The notes under the pieces were generated by a model. That model did no database searches. It saw only the letters and a program-made list of their open reading frames with translations, and was not told where the DNA came from. This document shows positions 8,757-18,300 of a stretch of 64,000 bases of DNA, in pieces. The translations under genes and the position numbers were made by a program. This DNA is from Flavisolibacter longurius. Lineage in GTDB: Bacteria > Bacteroidota > Bacteroidia > Chitinophagales > Chitinophagaceae. Each line of letters begins with the position of its first letter. Position 1 is the stretch's first letter. The DNA is taken from the NCBI GenBank assembly GCA_013327885.1, contig JABUMY010000015.1:62001-126000 (forward strand), given 5' to 3'.

Positions 8757-8853
8757 AAAAAGACAGCAGGCAACAGGCAAGTAAACTTTCCGGCGGCAAT
8801 GATGAAGGGCAATTTTGAGGAATCAATTCATTTTCTCAACGTAAATATTTTTT

Positions 8854-9699
8854 ATGAAACAGTTTTTTATTCTTGCTCTTTTTGTACTTGCCCACAGCAT
8901 TGCTTTCTCCCAGGCACCACTGGGCATCAATTACCAGGGTGTAGCCCGAAACGCACAGGGGCAGGCAATAGCCAATCAATCCATTAAAATAAAAATTAGT
9001 TTAATTAAAGAAGATGATGTAAACGTAAAATCGACTTTTTACTCAGAGACCCGTACCGTGACAACCAACGCATTGGGTCTGTTCAGCTTTACCATCGGCG
9101 TTGATCCCTCTACAAATTCCGGCTTTCTAAACCAGGGTAACTGGAACGACGGCAACAGCAAACAGTTCCTGAAAGTAGAGTTAGATGTAAACAACAGTGG
9201 TACTTGGACTGACATGGGTACGCAGCAAATTGTGTCTGTACCGTATGCGTTGTATGCAACTGAAGCTGCCAGGGCAAGAGAGCTATCGACGCCATTGACG
9301 GCTTTCGCTGTCAGCTCTACGGCATCTCAATCCCTTACATCAAACTTTGGAGCCCGCCTTAAGTTTGAATCAGCAGAAACAGGAAGTAGGGGTTTCGACC
9401 TCACAAATAACGAGTTTATTCCGCCAGCAGTGGGATGGTATCATTTTAATTTTTCAGTCACGGCATCGTACACAGTTACAAATACCGGGTCATTTCTAGT
9501 TGATATACGTGTGAATGGTAATTCAACCCGAACATTCCGGACAAGAACAACGGGCTTACAAGCAGACCTTGCGGGTAGCACAGACTTGTACTTGAATTAC
9601 GGCGACAAGGTTTCTTTGTATGTCTTTAACTTAAGCACAGGCACAACAGCTACAGTTGGTGGCGACTACACCTACTTCACCGGACACGCTATTCGCTAA
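8854..9699 (+). CDS. Secreted protein with C-terminal C1q/TNF-like domain
   Basis: 281 residues with signal peptide ending near AFSQ. The N-terminal 140 residues (GINYQGVARNAQGQAI, YSETRTVTTNALGLFSFTIG, QQIVSVPYALYA) are the conserved head of Bacteroidota proteins that carry tail-fibre or collagen-like stalks. The C-terminal 130 residues (VGWYHFNFSVTAS, LVDIRVNG, DKVSLYVFN, YFTGHAI) form a C1q/TNF-like beta-sandwich, a trimerising recognition fold. The collagen-like stalk usual between these parts is absent. The gene has its own promoter and LytTR-like operator; the next gene begins 19 bases after its stop, suggesting an operon. Confidence 0.8.
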   Translation: MKQFFILALFVLAHSIAFSQAPLGINYQGVARNAQGQAIANQSIKIKISLIKEDDVNVKSTFYSETRTVTTNALGLFSFTIGVDPSTNSGFLNQGNWNDGNSKQFLKVELDVNNSGTWTDMGTQQIVSVPYALYATEAARARELSTPLTAFAVSSTASQSLTSNFGARLKFESAETGSRGFDLTNNEFIPPAVGWYHFNFSVTASYTVTNTGSFLVDIRVNGNSTRTFRTRTTGLQADLAGSTDLYLNYGDKVSLYVFNLSTGTTATVGGDYTYFTGHAIR

Positions 9700-9718
9700 G
9701 CAACTAAACCAGCACAAC

Positions 9719-10705
9719 ATGAAGGACAAGAAAAAAACAGGGCTGGTGCTGGCTATTGTTTTAACAATGGCAGCCCATGCACAAACGGTCCAAAACAATA
9801 CGCTGAACGCTGCCGGCAATTCAACCATTAACAGCAATGTTTTCCTTGAATGGAGCGTCGGCGAATCGTTCACCGGGCAGGGAACAAGCAGCAACTACCT
9901 CTTACTGACACACGGCTTTTTACAACCGTTTGGTGGCGCTACGGCCACACCACCAGGCATACCTTCTTTGCCTGTAAATTCTTTCTCAAACGGCATCGAT
10001 AATGCGGGCAATTCTGTTTTGGCAGGCAACATCCTTTTGGAAAATACGGTGGGCGAATGGATGACCACAACCAGAACCGGTGGAAGCTACATGCTCACAC
10101 AGGGTATTCTGCAACCTTCCCAGCAAACGGTCAACATCCCGCTGCCGGTAACTGGTCTTACGTTTACGGCCAAACGCCTTCACGCCGGTACGGTGCAGTT
10201 AAACTGGAAAACGCTGACTGAAACAGACAACAAGGGATTTTATATCGAACGAAAACTGGACAAGGCTCCGGACTTTACCCAGCTAAAATTTGTCTCCAGC
10301 AAGGCAGCAAACGGCAACAGCACAGTGGCGCTTGACTACACGGAAACCGATGCCAATTCTTTTTCCGGCAAATCCTGGTACCGCCTGCGGCAGGAAGACC
10401 TAACCGGCAAAAACACCTACAGCACAGTGGAATTGGTGAATGGCGTAAAAGGCAAACCGGTAAAGCTGACCGCCTGGCCGGTACCGGCACCGTCTGAGTT
10501 CTCTGTATTGGTGGAAGGTTTGGAAAAGGACAAGTTGCAGGTATTTGATGTAAGCGGCCGCCTGCGGCACGAAACAACTATTACACAAGGGCAAGCCGTT
10601 AAAATCAGCCACCTCATGCCGGGCACCTACATCCTGCGCCTGGTGGGCAACCCAGACCTGGTGCACAAAATAATCGTGATGGGAAACAAAGCTGCCGGTA
10701 ATTAA
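9719..10705 (+). CDS. T9SS cargo protein sharing a C-terminal module with the 7275 protein
   Basis: 328 residues from the ATG at 9719, chosen because the longer ORF from 9656 would overlap the previous gene and lacks a signal peptide at its N-terminus. Signal peptide ends near AHAQ. Two related internal units (FLEWSVGESFTGQ...LLTHGFLQP and LLENTVGEWMTTT...MLTQGILQP) precede the roughly 180-residue module shared with the 7275 gene. The sorting domain (WPVPAPSEFSVLV, MPGTYILRL, HKIIV) is followed by seven extra residues (MGNKAAG plus Asn), an unusual extension for a T9SS signal that normally ends within a few residues of this motif. Confidence 0.8.
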   Translation: MKDKKKTGLVLAIVLTMAAHAQTVQNNTLNAAGNSTINSNVFLEWSVGESFTGQGTSSNYLLLTHGFLQPFGGATATPPGIPSLPVNSFSNGIDNAGNSVLAGNILLENTVGEWMTTTRTGGSYMLTQGILQPSQQTVNIPLPVTGLTFTAKRLHAGTVQLNWKTLTETDNKGFYIERKLDKAPDFTQLKFVSSKAANGNSTVALDYTETDANSFSGKSWYRLRQEDLTGKNTYSTVELVNGVKGKPVKLTAWPVPAPSEFSVLVEGLEKDKLQVFDVSGRLRHETTITQGQAVKISHLMPGTYILRLVGNPDLVHKIIVMGNKAAGN

Positions 10706-10781
10706 ACAAAAGCCTTCCGCAACAGTTCAACCCCTGTTTACACGGCTTCATTAATCCGTTGCTACACCCGAACGCAAAGCC

Positions 10782-10813
10782 TTTGTACCGGCAGGCCAGC
10801 GAATGTAATTTTA
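10782..10813 (+). promoter_or_regulatory. Predicted Bacteroidota-type promoter
   Basis: TTTG at 10782-10785, a 20-base gap, then TAATTTTA at 10806-10813, close to the TTTG/TAnnTTTG pattern. It lies 24 bases before the start at 10837. Confidence 0.5.
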
Positions 10814-10836
10814 TATACCATTATAATAAATAAGTC

Positions 10837-11610
10837 ATGCTTCACCCCACACCAAAATCAACCAACCTGCTGCGGCGCTTTGTTATGGTTTGCACCATTT
10901 GCCTTGGCGCGGCAGTACTGATCTGCGTTTTCTTTGGCTTATTGGTTTACAGCAAGCCTTTCTTTCTGCTAACAGATGTAGAGGTTACAGGGCCAATAGC
11001 CCTCACCGTCCTGTGTATTGCCGGCTCCCTGTTTTTACTCGACCGCTGCCTTTCTGTAGCAGAAGCCATTTTGTATCGCCGCGCCGGTAACCAAGGGCCA
11101 ATTTTTATCATCCTGGCAGCAGCAGGCCTGCTGGCCTTTTCCGGTTGCGACCAGGTATCGGTGAGCACCAATGTAAAAGGAGTCGTGCAGGGCACGGTTA
11201 ACAACCCGGCAACCGGTATGAAGGCAACTTACCGCAATATGGAAGCAAAAGACATCAAGCTGGTGATGAACAATGAAGTGCTGGGCCACACCGACATACC
11301 GCTGGGCGAAAAATTTTACATCATCAATGAAGGCATAAAAGGACTGGTGGAAAAAGAAGGCAAGGTTTCCATCGGTTGTTCGCTGCTCATAACAGATGAG
11401 CAGGGAAATGTGTTGATGGACGAACCCGACTTGTTCAGCGGTAACGACCTGTTCAAAAAAGAAGAAGCCACGTTCCTGCGTTGTGCCGTTTCCACCGGCC
11501 GTCCCATGGAAACCGAAAGCTATTATAACGTAAGAGCAAAATTCTGGGATAAATACGGCGACGGGTTTATAGACAATACCGTCCGCATCCGGTCTATCGA
11601 CATGCCCTGA
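10837..11610 (+). CDS. Membrane protein of unknown function with internal lipobox-like segment
   Basis: 257 residues, not recognised. Three hydrophobic segments are visible: about 15-42, 50-68 and 85-103. The third reads like a lipoprotein signal (AAAGLLAFSGCDQ), after which an apparently folded 150-residue domain begins (KGVVQGTVNNPATGMKATYR). This suggests either a three-pass membrane protein with a C-terminal soluble domain or a membrane segment fused to a former lipoprotein. No internal start codon with a good ribosome site was found before the lipobox. An intrinsic terminator follows. Confidence 0.7.
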   Translation: MLHPTPKSTNLLRRFVMVCTICLGAAVLICVFFGLLVYSKPFFLLTDVEVTGPIALTVLCIAGSLFLLDRCLSVAEAILYRRAGNQGPIFIILAAAGLLAFSGCDQVSVSTNVKGVVQGTVNNPATGMKATYRNMEAKDIKLVMNNEVLGHTDIPLGEKFYIINEGIKGLVEKEGKVSIGCSLLITDEQGNVLMDEPDLFSGNDLFKKEEATFLRCAVSTGRPMETESYYNVRAKFWDKYGDGFIDNTVRIRSIDMP

Positions 11611-11636
11611 TCAAAAAACTGAAAAACACCAACAGG

Positions 11637-11661
11637 AGACAGCCTTGCGCTGTCTTTTTTT
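11637..11661 (+). terminator. Intrinsic terminator
   Basis: Stem AGACAGC/GCTGTCT with a 5-base loop followed by seven T residues, 26 bases after the stop at 11610. Confidence 0.85.
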
Positions 11662-11684
11662 ATGCAGGAAAGCGATTGACGGCG

Positions 11685-11733
11685 GACGTGAAACGTCAGA
11701 CGAGAGACGAGAAACGTGAGACAAAAGACATCT
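11685..11733 (+). repeat. Heptamer array (GACGTGA-type words)
   Basis: Seven consecutive 7-base words in register: GACGTGA, AACGTCA, GACGAGA, GACGAGA, AACGTGA, GACAAAA, GACATCT. The same word family recurs at 58398 and 58513. It follows the terminator of the 10837 gene. Confidence 0.75.
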
Positions 11734-11761
11734 CGGAACGACAAACGGCCAACCAAAAAAC

Positions 11762-11793
11762 AATATCTTAATATCACATTATCTCAATATCTG
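11762..11793 (+). repeat. Octamer array (AATATCTN words)
   Basis: Four 8-base words: AATATCTT, AATATCAC, ATTATCTC, AATATCTG, starting at 11762, 11770, 11778 and 11786. Purpose unknown; it lies just upstream of the crotonase promoter. Confidence 0.6.
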
Positions 11794-11834
11794 ATTTCCT
11801 CCCTCCCCTCCTTACTTTTGGAAAAATTTGCGCT

Positions 11835-12605
11835 ATGTACAACACCCTTTTGACCAGCCTGGAAAATGGCATTCTCACGGTGACCCTTAACCGCCCCGAC
11901 AAACTGAATGCACTGAACCGCGAGGTGATGTCCGACCTGGATGCCGTGCTGGATGAGATAGCGTCCAATAATGAGATCAGGGCCGTGATCCTTACCGGCG
12001 CCGGGCAAAAAGGTTTTGTGGCGGGTGCCGATATTACCGAGTTCCAGGGCCTGAGCAAAGAGGAAGGTATGGCGCTGGCCAAAAAGGGACAGGATATTTT
12101 CTTTCGCATGGAGAATAACAGCAAACCCATTGTGGCAGCGGTGAACGGATTTGCCCTGGGTGGTGGTTGCGAACTGGCTATGGCCTGTCATTTCAGGATC
12201 GCCAGTGAAAACGCAAAGTTTGGCCAGCCCGAAGTAAACCTGGGGCTTATTCCCGGTTACGGTGGTACGCAGCGTTTGGTGCAGTTAATTGGAAAAGGAA
12301 GGGCCCTGGAGTTATTGCTATCCGGCAATATGATCGATGCGCAAACGGCTTTGCAGTATGGCTTGGTCAATCACGTAGTAACGCAGGAAGAACTCCTTAA
12401 CAAAACAAGATCGATCCTGGAAATCATCACCGCCAAAGCACCGCTGGCCATCAGCAAATGCATTGCAGCAGCCAATGCAGCTTACACAACTGATGGCTAT
12501 CAAACCGAAGTGGAAGCCTTTGGCGATTCCTTCGCCACCGAAGACATGAAAGAAGGCTCCGCCGCGTTTTTAGAAAAACGAAAACCATCCTTCAAAGGAA
12601 AGTAA
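11835..12605 (+). CDS. Enoyl-CoA hydratase/isomerase family protein (crotonase)
   Basis: 256 residues, full crotonase length. The oxyanion-hole regions are AGADITEF and the GGGCELAMACHF block; the two catalytic glutamates of true hydratases are both present, Glu113 in GGGCELAM and Glu133 in GQPEVNLGLIPGYGGTQRL. It therefore should hydrate 2-enoyl-CoA esters in beta-oxidation or butanoate/amino-acid breakdown; the exact substrate cannot be read from sequence. A TACTTTTG element at 11813-11820 fits a -7 box with a short leader. Neighbours are unrelated, so it is probably monocistronic, ending at a terminator near 12691. Confidence 0.9.
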   Translation: MYNTLLTSLENGILTVTLNRPDKLNALNREVMSDLDAVLDEIASNNEIRAVILTGAGQKGFVAGADITEFQGLSKEEGMALAKKGQDIFFRMENNSKPIVAAVNGFALGGGCELAMACHFRIASENAKFGQPEVNLGLIPGYGGTQRLVQLIGKGRALELLLSGNMIDAQTALQYGLVNHVVTQEELLNKTRSILEIITAKAPLAISKCIAAANAAYTTDGYQTEVEAFGDSFATEDMKEGSAAFLEKRKPSFKGK

Positions 12606-12639
12606 TGTATAGCCGGGAAGGCGATGAGACGGGAAAAGA

Positions 12640-12674
12640 GTAGGCAGTTGGCAGTAAGCAGTAGGCAGTCGCGT
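12640..12674 (+). repeat. Heptamer array (GTAGGCA-type words)
   Basis: GTAGGCA, GTTGGCA, GTAAGCA, GTAGGCA, GTCGCGT in strict 7-base register, 35 bases past the crotonase stop and leading directly into a terminator hairpin. Confidence 0.75.
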
Positions 12675-12699
12675 AGCTGCTTAGGCTAGCGTTTTTTTT
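12670..12699 (+). terminator. Probable intrinsic terminator after the crotonase
   Basis: CGCGTAGC pairs with GCTAGCG (one bulged G), loop TGCTTAG, followed by eight T. Its left arm overlaps the last unit of the heptamer array. Confidence 0.65.
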
Positions 12700-12778
12700 A
12701 TTGCCGTTATGCAGAACGGTATACTGGTGAAATGTTTCCGTAAAAAATTTCGCCTTCTTTCATTGTCGGCAAAAATAA

Positions 12779-13429
12779 TCATCCCGGGAAGATGCGCACG
12801 GTTTTTACATACCGGCCCTGGTAATAGGCGTTTAGCGGTGTAATGGTGACGCCGTTAGCTTTACCCGATGTAGAATGTATAAATTGCAGCGTATCGCTAT
12901 TGGCAACCACAATGCCCATGTGGCCAACAAACCGTTCGGTGCTGTCGGTACCGGTAAACAGGATCAGGTCTCCGGGCTGCGCGGCTTTGGCATCCACTTC
13001 CCTTCCCACGTTGGTAAAATCAATGGACGACCGGGGTACGATAATTCCAAAATGGTTGAACACATAGGTTATAAAGCCGGAGCAGTCAAACCCTTTGGCC
13101 GGATCGGTAGAGCCATACAAGTAAGGTACTCCCATCAGGGTTTTGGCATAACTCACCACATGTGCCGGTGCCACACCTTTGGTATCAATGTTTCCCGGCA
13201 GGGTCACCACTTTCTTTTGAACCGTATCGAGTTGTCCCGCGATTTTTACGGTATCAATACTGTCACCACCGGCCGCACCGGTGCTATCCAAAACCGGCCG
13301 TTTGGCCAGCAGCGAATCGGTCACCTGCAGGCTGGCGCTTTCGCCGCCATTGCTATTTATAAAATGACTGGCCACCTGCCAGCCAATAAACAAAACCGCC
13401 AAAACAATAATTACCCGTACCATAACCAC
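12779..13429 (-). CDS. Membrane-anchored NlpC/P60 cell-wall peptidase
   Basis: 216 residues. An N-terminal membrane anchor (VRVIIVLAVLFIGWQVA) and a 70-residue linker lead to an NlpC/P60 domain from about 88. The catalytic triad is visible: Cys116 in GFDCSGFITYVF, His170 in VGHMGIV and His185 in FIHSTSG. The enzyme should cleave peptide cross-links or stem peptides of peptidoglycan on the periplasmic side. No SH3 domain is present. It is divergent from fumC. Confidence 0.9.
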   Translation of the reverse strand: MVMVRVIIVLAVLFIGWQVASHFINSNGGESASLQVTDSLLAKRPVLDSTGAAGGDSIDTVKIAGQLDTVQKKVVTLPGNIDTKGVAPAHVVSYAKTLMGVPYLYGSTDPAKGFDCSGFITYVFNHFGIIVPRSSIDFTNVGREVDAKAAQPGDLILFTGTDSTERFVGHMGIVVANSDTLQFIHSTSGKANGVTITPLNAYYQGRYVKTVRIFPG

Positions 13430-13518
13430 ATCCGTTCAAAAAAAGGTCCAAAGTCCGGCAACGCACCGCTCCTGAAAATTGCGGAACGCTGTACGCAGTC
13501 TTTTACCCGTCGCCCCTA

Positions 13519-13547
13519 TAACCAATAATCAATAACCCAATAACGGA
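13519..13547. repeat. Heptamer-like array (TAACCAA words)
   Basis: TAACCAA, TAATCAA, TAACCCAA (8 bases), TAACGGA. It lies between two divergent start codons rather than behind a stop codon, unlike most arrays here. Confidence 0.5.
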
Positions 13548-13578
13548 TATCTCCCATCCAATCGCAACCTCCCGCAAC

Positions 13579-13586
13579 TATCTTTG
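13579..13586 (+). promoter_or_regulatory. Predicted -7 element of fumC
   Basis: TATCTTTG, 20 bases before the ATG. The same octamer occurs directly before folD (46091) and guaB (51613), implying short leaders. No clear -33 TTG is seen here. Confidence 0.4.
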
Positions 13587-13605
13587 CGCTCTTTAAACCA
13601 TTGCT

Positions 13606-15012
13606 ATGTCAAATTACCGCATTGAAAAAGATACCATGGGCGAAGTGCAGGTGCCTGCAGATGCCATTTATGGTGCACAAACGCAACGCAGTATCGAGAA
13701 CTTTAAAATTGCCCAGGACATCAACCGGATGCCCAAAGAGATCATCCGTGCTTTTGCCTACCTGAAAAAAGCCGCCGCCATCACCAACTTTGAAGCCGGT
13801 GTGCTGCCCGAAGAAAAGAAAGACCTGATTGGCAAAGTTTGCGACGAGATCCTGGACGGAAAACTGGACGACGCCTTTCCGCTGGTGGTTTGGCAAACCG
13901 GTAGCGGTACCCAAAGCAATATGAACGTGAACGAAGTGGTGGCCTACCGTGCCCACGTGATCAACGGCGGCGCCCTTACCGATAAAGAAAAAGTGCTGCA
14001 CCCCAACGATGATGTCAACAAGTCGCAGAGTTCCAACGACACCTTCCCTACTGCCATGCACATTGCGGCGTATAAGATATTGATCGAGACCACCATCCCC
14101 GGCATCGAAAAGCTGCGCAACACGTTGGCCGAGAAAAGCAAGGCCTTTATGAACGTGGTGAAGATCGGCCGTACGCACTTTATGGATGCCACGCCGCTCA
14201 CCTTGGGCCAGGAATTCAGCGGGTATGTGTCGCAGTTAGACCATGGCCTGAAGGCGATCAAAAACACGCTGGACCATCTTTCCGAACTGGCACTTGGCGG
14301 TACCGCCGTAGGTACGGGCATCAACACACCGAAAGGCTATTCGGAAAATGTAGCCCGCCACATTGCCAGCCTCACGGGCCTGCCCTTCCGTACGGCGGAA
14401 AATAAGTTTGAAGCCCTCGCGGCACATGATGCCATCGTAGAAGCACATGGTGCGCTGAAAACCGTGGCTGTCAGCCTGATGAAGATTGCCAACGACATCC
14501 GCATGCTTTCTTCCGGTCCGCGCAGCGGCATTGGCGAGATCTTTATTCCCGACAACGAGCCGGGATCTTCGATCATGCCGGGAAAGGTCAACCCAACTCA
14601 GTGCGAAGCCCTGACCATGATCGCCGCACAGGTAATGGGCAACGATGTGGCGATCAACATTGGTGGCTCGATGGGTCATTTTGAGCTCAACGTGTTCAAA
14701 CCCATGATGATTTACAACTTTTTACACAGTGCAAGACTGATTGGTGATGGCTGCGTATCGTTTACCGAAAGGTGCGCCGCAGGCATCGAGCCCATTGCGG
14801 CGAACATTAAAAAGCATGTGGATAACTCGCTGATGCTGGTGACGTCACTGAATACAAAGATTGGTTATTATAAAGCCGCCGAAATTGCGCAAACAGCGCA
14901 CAAAGAAGGAACGACGCTGAAAGAAATGGCCGTGAAACTCGGATACGTCACTCCCGAGCAGTTTGACGAGTGGGTGGTTCCCGAAAACATGGTAGGCGAC
15001 CTGCCAAAATAA
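13606..15012 (+). CDS. fumC: Fumarate hydratase class II
   Basis: 468 residues, standard length for the tetrameric iron-independent fumarase that interconverts fumarate and L-malate in the TCA cycle. The family signature [11 protein letters not shown] is intact, as are [23 protein letters not shown] and [17 protein letters not shown], which contribute to the active site. An aspartase-like assignment is less likely because the sequence matches FumC closely throughout. Monocistronic: preceded by a TATCTTTG element and closed by a strong terminator at 15087. Confidence 0.96.
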   Translation: MSNYRIEKDTMGEVQVPADAIYGAQTQRSIENFKIAQDINRMPKEIIRAFAYLKKAAAITNFEAGVLPEEKKDLIGKVCDEILDGKLDDAFPLVVWQTGSGTQSNMNVNEVVAYRAHVINGGALTDKEKVLHPNDDVNKSQSSNDTFPTAMHIAAYKILIETTIPGIEKLRNTLAEKSKAFMNVVKIGRTHFMDATPLTLGQEFSGYVSQLDHGLKAIKNTLDHLSELALGGTAVGTGINTPKGYSENVARHIASLTGLPFRTAENKFEALAAHDAIVEAHGALKTVAVSLMKIANDIRMLSSGPRSGIGEIFIPDNEPGSSIMPGKVNPTQCEALTMIAAQVMGNDVAINIGGSMGHFELNVFKPMMIYNFLHSARLIGDGCVSFTERCAAGIEPIAANIKKHVDNSLMLVTSLNTKIGYYKAAEIAQTAHKEGTTLKEMAVKLGYVTPEQFDEWVVPENMVGDLPK

Positions 15013-15331
15013 GCCAAACATCAAAACCCTTTCCCATTTGTATATGACGCTGGGTGAAGGGCTTAGTAAGAAATAGATGCAACAGTAAAAAAGAAAGCTG
15101 CCCCTTTGGCAGCTTTCTTTTTTTGCCCTTTAGCCAGGAAAACACATACTTCTTTTTCGCCATCCGAAGCCCCAAAAAGCGGGCTGAACTTGCCTACCTG
15201 CAACCGCTGAAATGCAGGCCACGCTTGCGTTTTTCAAATAATTCCAGCCATTGGGCTGTCAATAAATAATGGTAGGATAATATTATTTTTTGCCGTGCAA
15301 GTCGCACCTTTGCAGCAAATTTTACACACTT
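15013..15331. other. Intergenic region fumC - TonB receptor
   Basis: About 320 bases with the fumC terminator at 15087-15123. Beyond it nothing conserved was recognised; the AT-rich tract at 15255-15290 is a likely promoter region for the receptor gene, but no confident boxes were assigned. Confidence 0.4.
15087..15123 (+). terminator. Intrinsic terminator of fumC
   Basis: A 16-bp stem AAAAAAGAAAGCTGCC/GGCAGCTTTCTTTTTT around a 5-base loop, ending in a T tract. The flanking A and T runs make it symmetric, so it could work in both directions. Confidence 0.9.
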
Positions 15332-18300
15332 ATGCTGAGAAGAATCTTATTCCTGCTGTCAATTAATTTATTAATTGCGCAGTATTCAGGTGCCCAGGTG
15401 ACAACGAGTAGTGTCACCGGTACCGTGAAATCAGGTACCAATGAGGCCCTGGCAGGTGCTACCGTAACGGCCACCTACCAGCCTACCGGTACCGTTTACA
15501 CCACCACCTCCACACAAAACGGGCAGTTCAACATTCAGAACATGCAGGTGGGTGGACCGTACACCATTACAGTAACATTTGTAGGGCAACAGCCTTCTAC
15601 CTACCGGGATGTTTTCCTGCGCCTGGGTGAGCCTTTTGTAATGGATGTTGTGCTCTCCGGTACTGAATCTGCGCTGAGCGAGGTTGTGGTTAGCGCCACC
15701 GGACGCAATTCAATTCTGAATGCAAAGCGTACTGGTGCCATCACCAACATCAACACCCGCCAGTTGAGTTCACTGCCAACGATTACCCGTAGCCTGAATG
15801 ATTTTATTCGCGTTACACCGCAAGGGTCTTCTACGAGCACCGGCGCCATTGGTGGTGGTAATTATCGCCAGAACTACATCACTGTAGATGGTGCAGACTT
15901 CAACAACACCTTTGGTATTGGCGGTAACCTGCCTGCCAACGGCTCTCCTATCTCCCTGGATGCCATTGGCGAAATCTCTATCAACGTAACCCCATATGAT
16001 GTAAAGCAATCCGGCTTTGTTGGTAGCGCCATCAACGCCGTTACCCGTGCCGGTACCAACAACGTTTCAGCTTCGGCTTACACCTTGTGGCGTAACCAGG
16101 ACCAGCAGGGAAACAAGGTTGGCAACAACACACCATTTGCCCGCCAGAACCTGCAGGAGAACACGTATGGTTTCCGCGTGGGTGGTCCCATCATCAAAAA
16201 CAAACTGTTTTTCTTTGTGAACGCTGAAAAAGGCGACCGCACACAGCCCGGCCAGACAAGGGTTGCGGCAACCGCTTCAGCTCCTTTTGGCAGCTCTCCC
16301 GATGTGGTTAGGCCTACTGCCGACTTCCTGAATTCGGTTCGCAGCCACCTGAAAAACACCTACAACTACGAAACCGGCGCTTACCAGGGTTATGACAACG
16401 TGAGCGACAACACCCGTTTTGTAGCCCGTATCGACTGGAACATTGCCCGCAACCACCGGTTTAACGTTCGTTACAGCCAGGTAGAAAGCAAATCCCCCAG
16501 CTTTGCCAGTACCTCCAGAAGCCCGCTGACGGGTTATGGTTCCGGTAACGGTCGCCAAGGCAACAACCACCTTTGGTTTGAGAACAGTAACTACTTCCAG
16601 GAGTCAAACTTTTACTCCCTGGCAGCAGAGCTGAACTCTACGTTTGGCAAATTTGCCAACACCTTCCGTGGTACATTCACCCACCAGAACGACCCCCGCA
16701 GCTCTAACAGCTCCATCTTCCCGCTGGTAGATATCCTGGACGGAACCAATGCAGCCGCCCCCGGCTCTGTACTGACAACGTTTGGCTACGAAGGTTTTAC
16801 CTATGGTAACCTGCGTGACGTAAGAACCACGTCTTTTGTTGACTATGTAACTTTCCAGACCGGTAAGCACAACTGGACCGTTGGTGGCCAGTTTGACATC
16901 AGCGCTACCAAGAATGGTTTCCAGCGTTTTGGTACCAGCTACTATACCTTCCGTTCCTGGGATGATTTTGTGAATGGCGAGAAACCGGTTGACTTTGCCG
17001 TTACCTACCCGCTGAACGCCAACCTTGAGCAGGCCTTCCCCCGCTTCAAGTTTGCCCAGTTTGCCCTGTATGCACAGGATGAAATTGCCATGTCGGACAA
17101 GTTCCGCCTGACCCTGGGTCTGCGTGCCGAACTGCCTTCTTACCTGGATATCCCCGAAATTCAAACGCATCCCCTGGTGCAGAACCTGACGTTTGAAAAC
17201 GGCCTGAAACTGAACACCGGCTCACTGCCAAAGAACCGCATTATGTGGTCTCCACGGGTTGGTTTTAACTACGACATCAAAGGCGATCGCTCCCTGCAAC
17301 TGCGTGGCGGTAGCGGTATCTTTACCGGTCGCGTACCAACAGTTTGGATCGTAGCGCAGTCTGGCGATGCCGGTATGCTGCAGTTCACGCAAACGTATGA
17401 AACACCGGCTGCTGACCGCAACAACCCTGCTGCGTTCACAACCCCTGGTCCTTTCAATGCCGATCCGTTCTATTATGTTCCCGGCCAGCCCGGAAATCCC
17501 GGACAGTCGTTCCCGAAAGCCGGTACGGCTATTCCCAGCTCTATCAGTGCGATCGATCCTGACTTCAAGTTCCCGCAGGTTTGGAAATCAAGCATTGCGC
17601 TTGATGCCCGTCTGCCCTGGGGACTGGTAGGTACCATTGAAGGTATCTACAACAAAGACCTGAACGTAGCCTTTGGTAAAAACCCCAACCTGGTTGCACC
17701 GCAGGCACTCAATGTTGCCGGTTACCCCGACAGCCGTCCTGTGTACCCGGTTAGCACCGCTGCCCGTTTTATTAACCCGATCTCAAGAGATGGACAGCCT
17801 TTGGCAACTGGTGCTTCTGGTGGCAGTGCCTTTAACCCCGCTTACCTGACCAACGGATCAAAAGGTCACTACTGGTCGTTAACGGCCCGTTTGGACAAAC
17901 AATTTGCCGGTGGCTTCTCCGGTACAGTTGCTTACACCCGCAGCCAGGCCAAAAACCTGTATGACGGTAGCGGCGACCAATTGCTGAACACCTGGTCACT
18001 GACACAGATCGTGAACAATGCCAACAATCCTCCGCTGAGCTATGCTAACTACATTGTTCCCGACCGTATCATTGCAGCGCTTACCTATCGCAAAGAATAC
18101 CTGAGACACCTGGCTACCCAGATCTCTATCTTCTACGAAGGTTCTATCCAGGGTCGTTTTTCGTACACCTATTCGTCTGACTTCAACCGCGATGGCCAGA
18201 CCAATGACCTGATCTATGTTCCAAAAGACGCATCTGAGATCCAGTTTGCTGACCAGACCTATGGTTCCGGTTCTTCAGCTGTTACGTACACGGCCCGCCA

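Noticed and set aside
8622-8987. 121-codon plus-strand ORF
   Set aside because: It reads through a terminator and operator and into the C1q gene in another frame.
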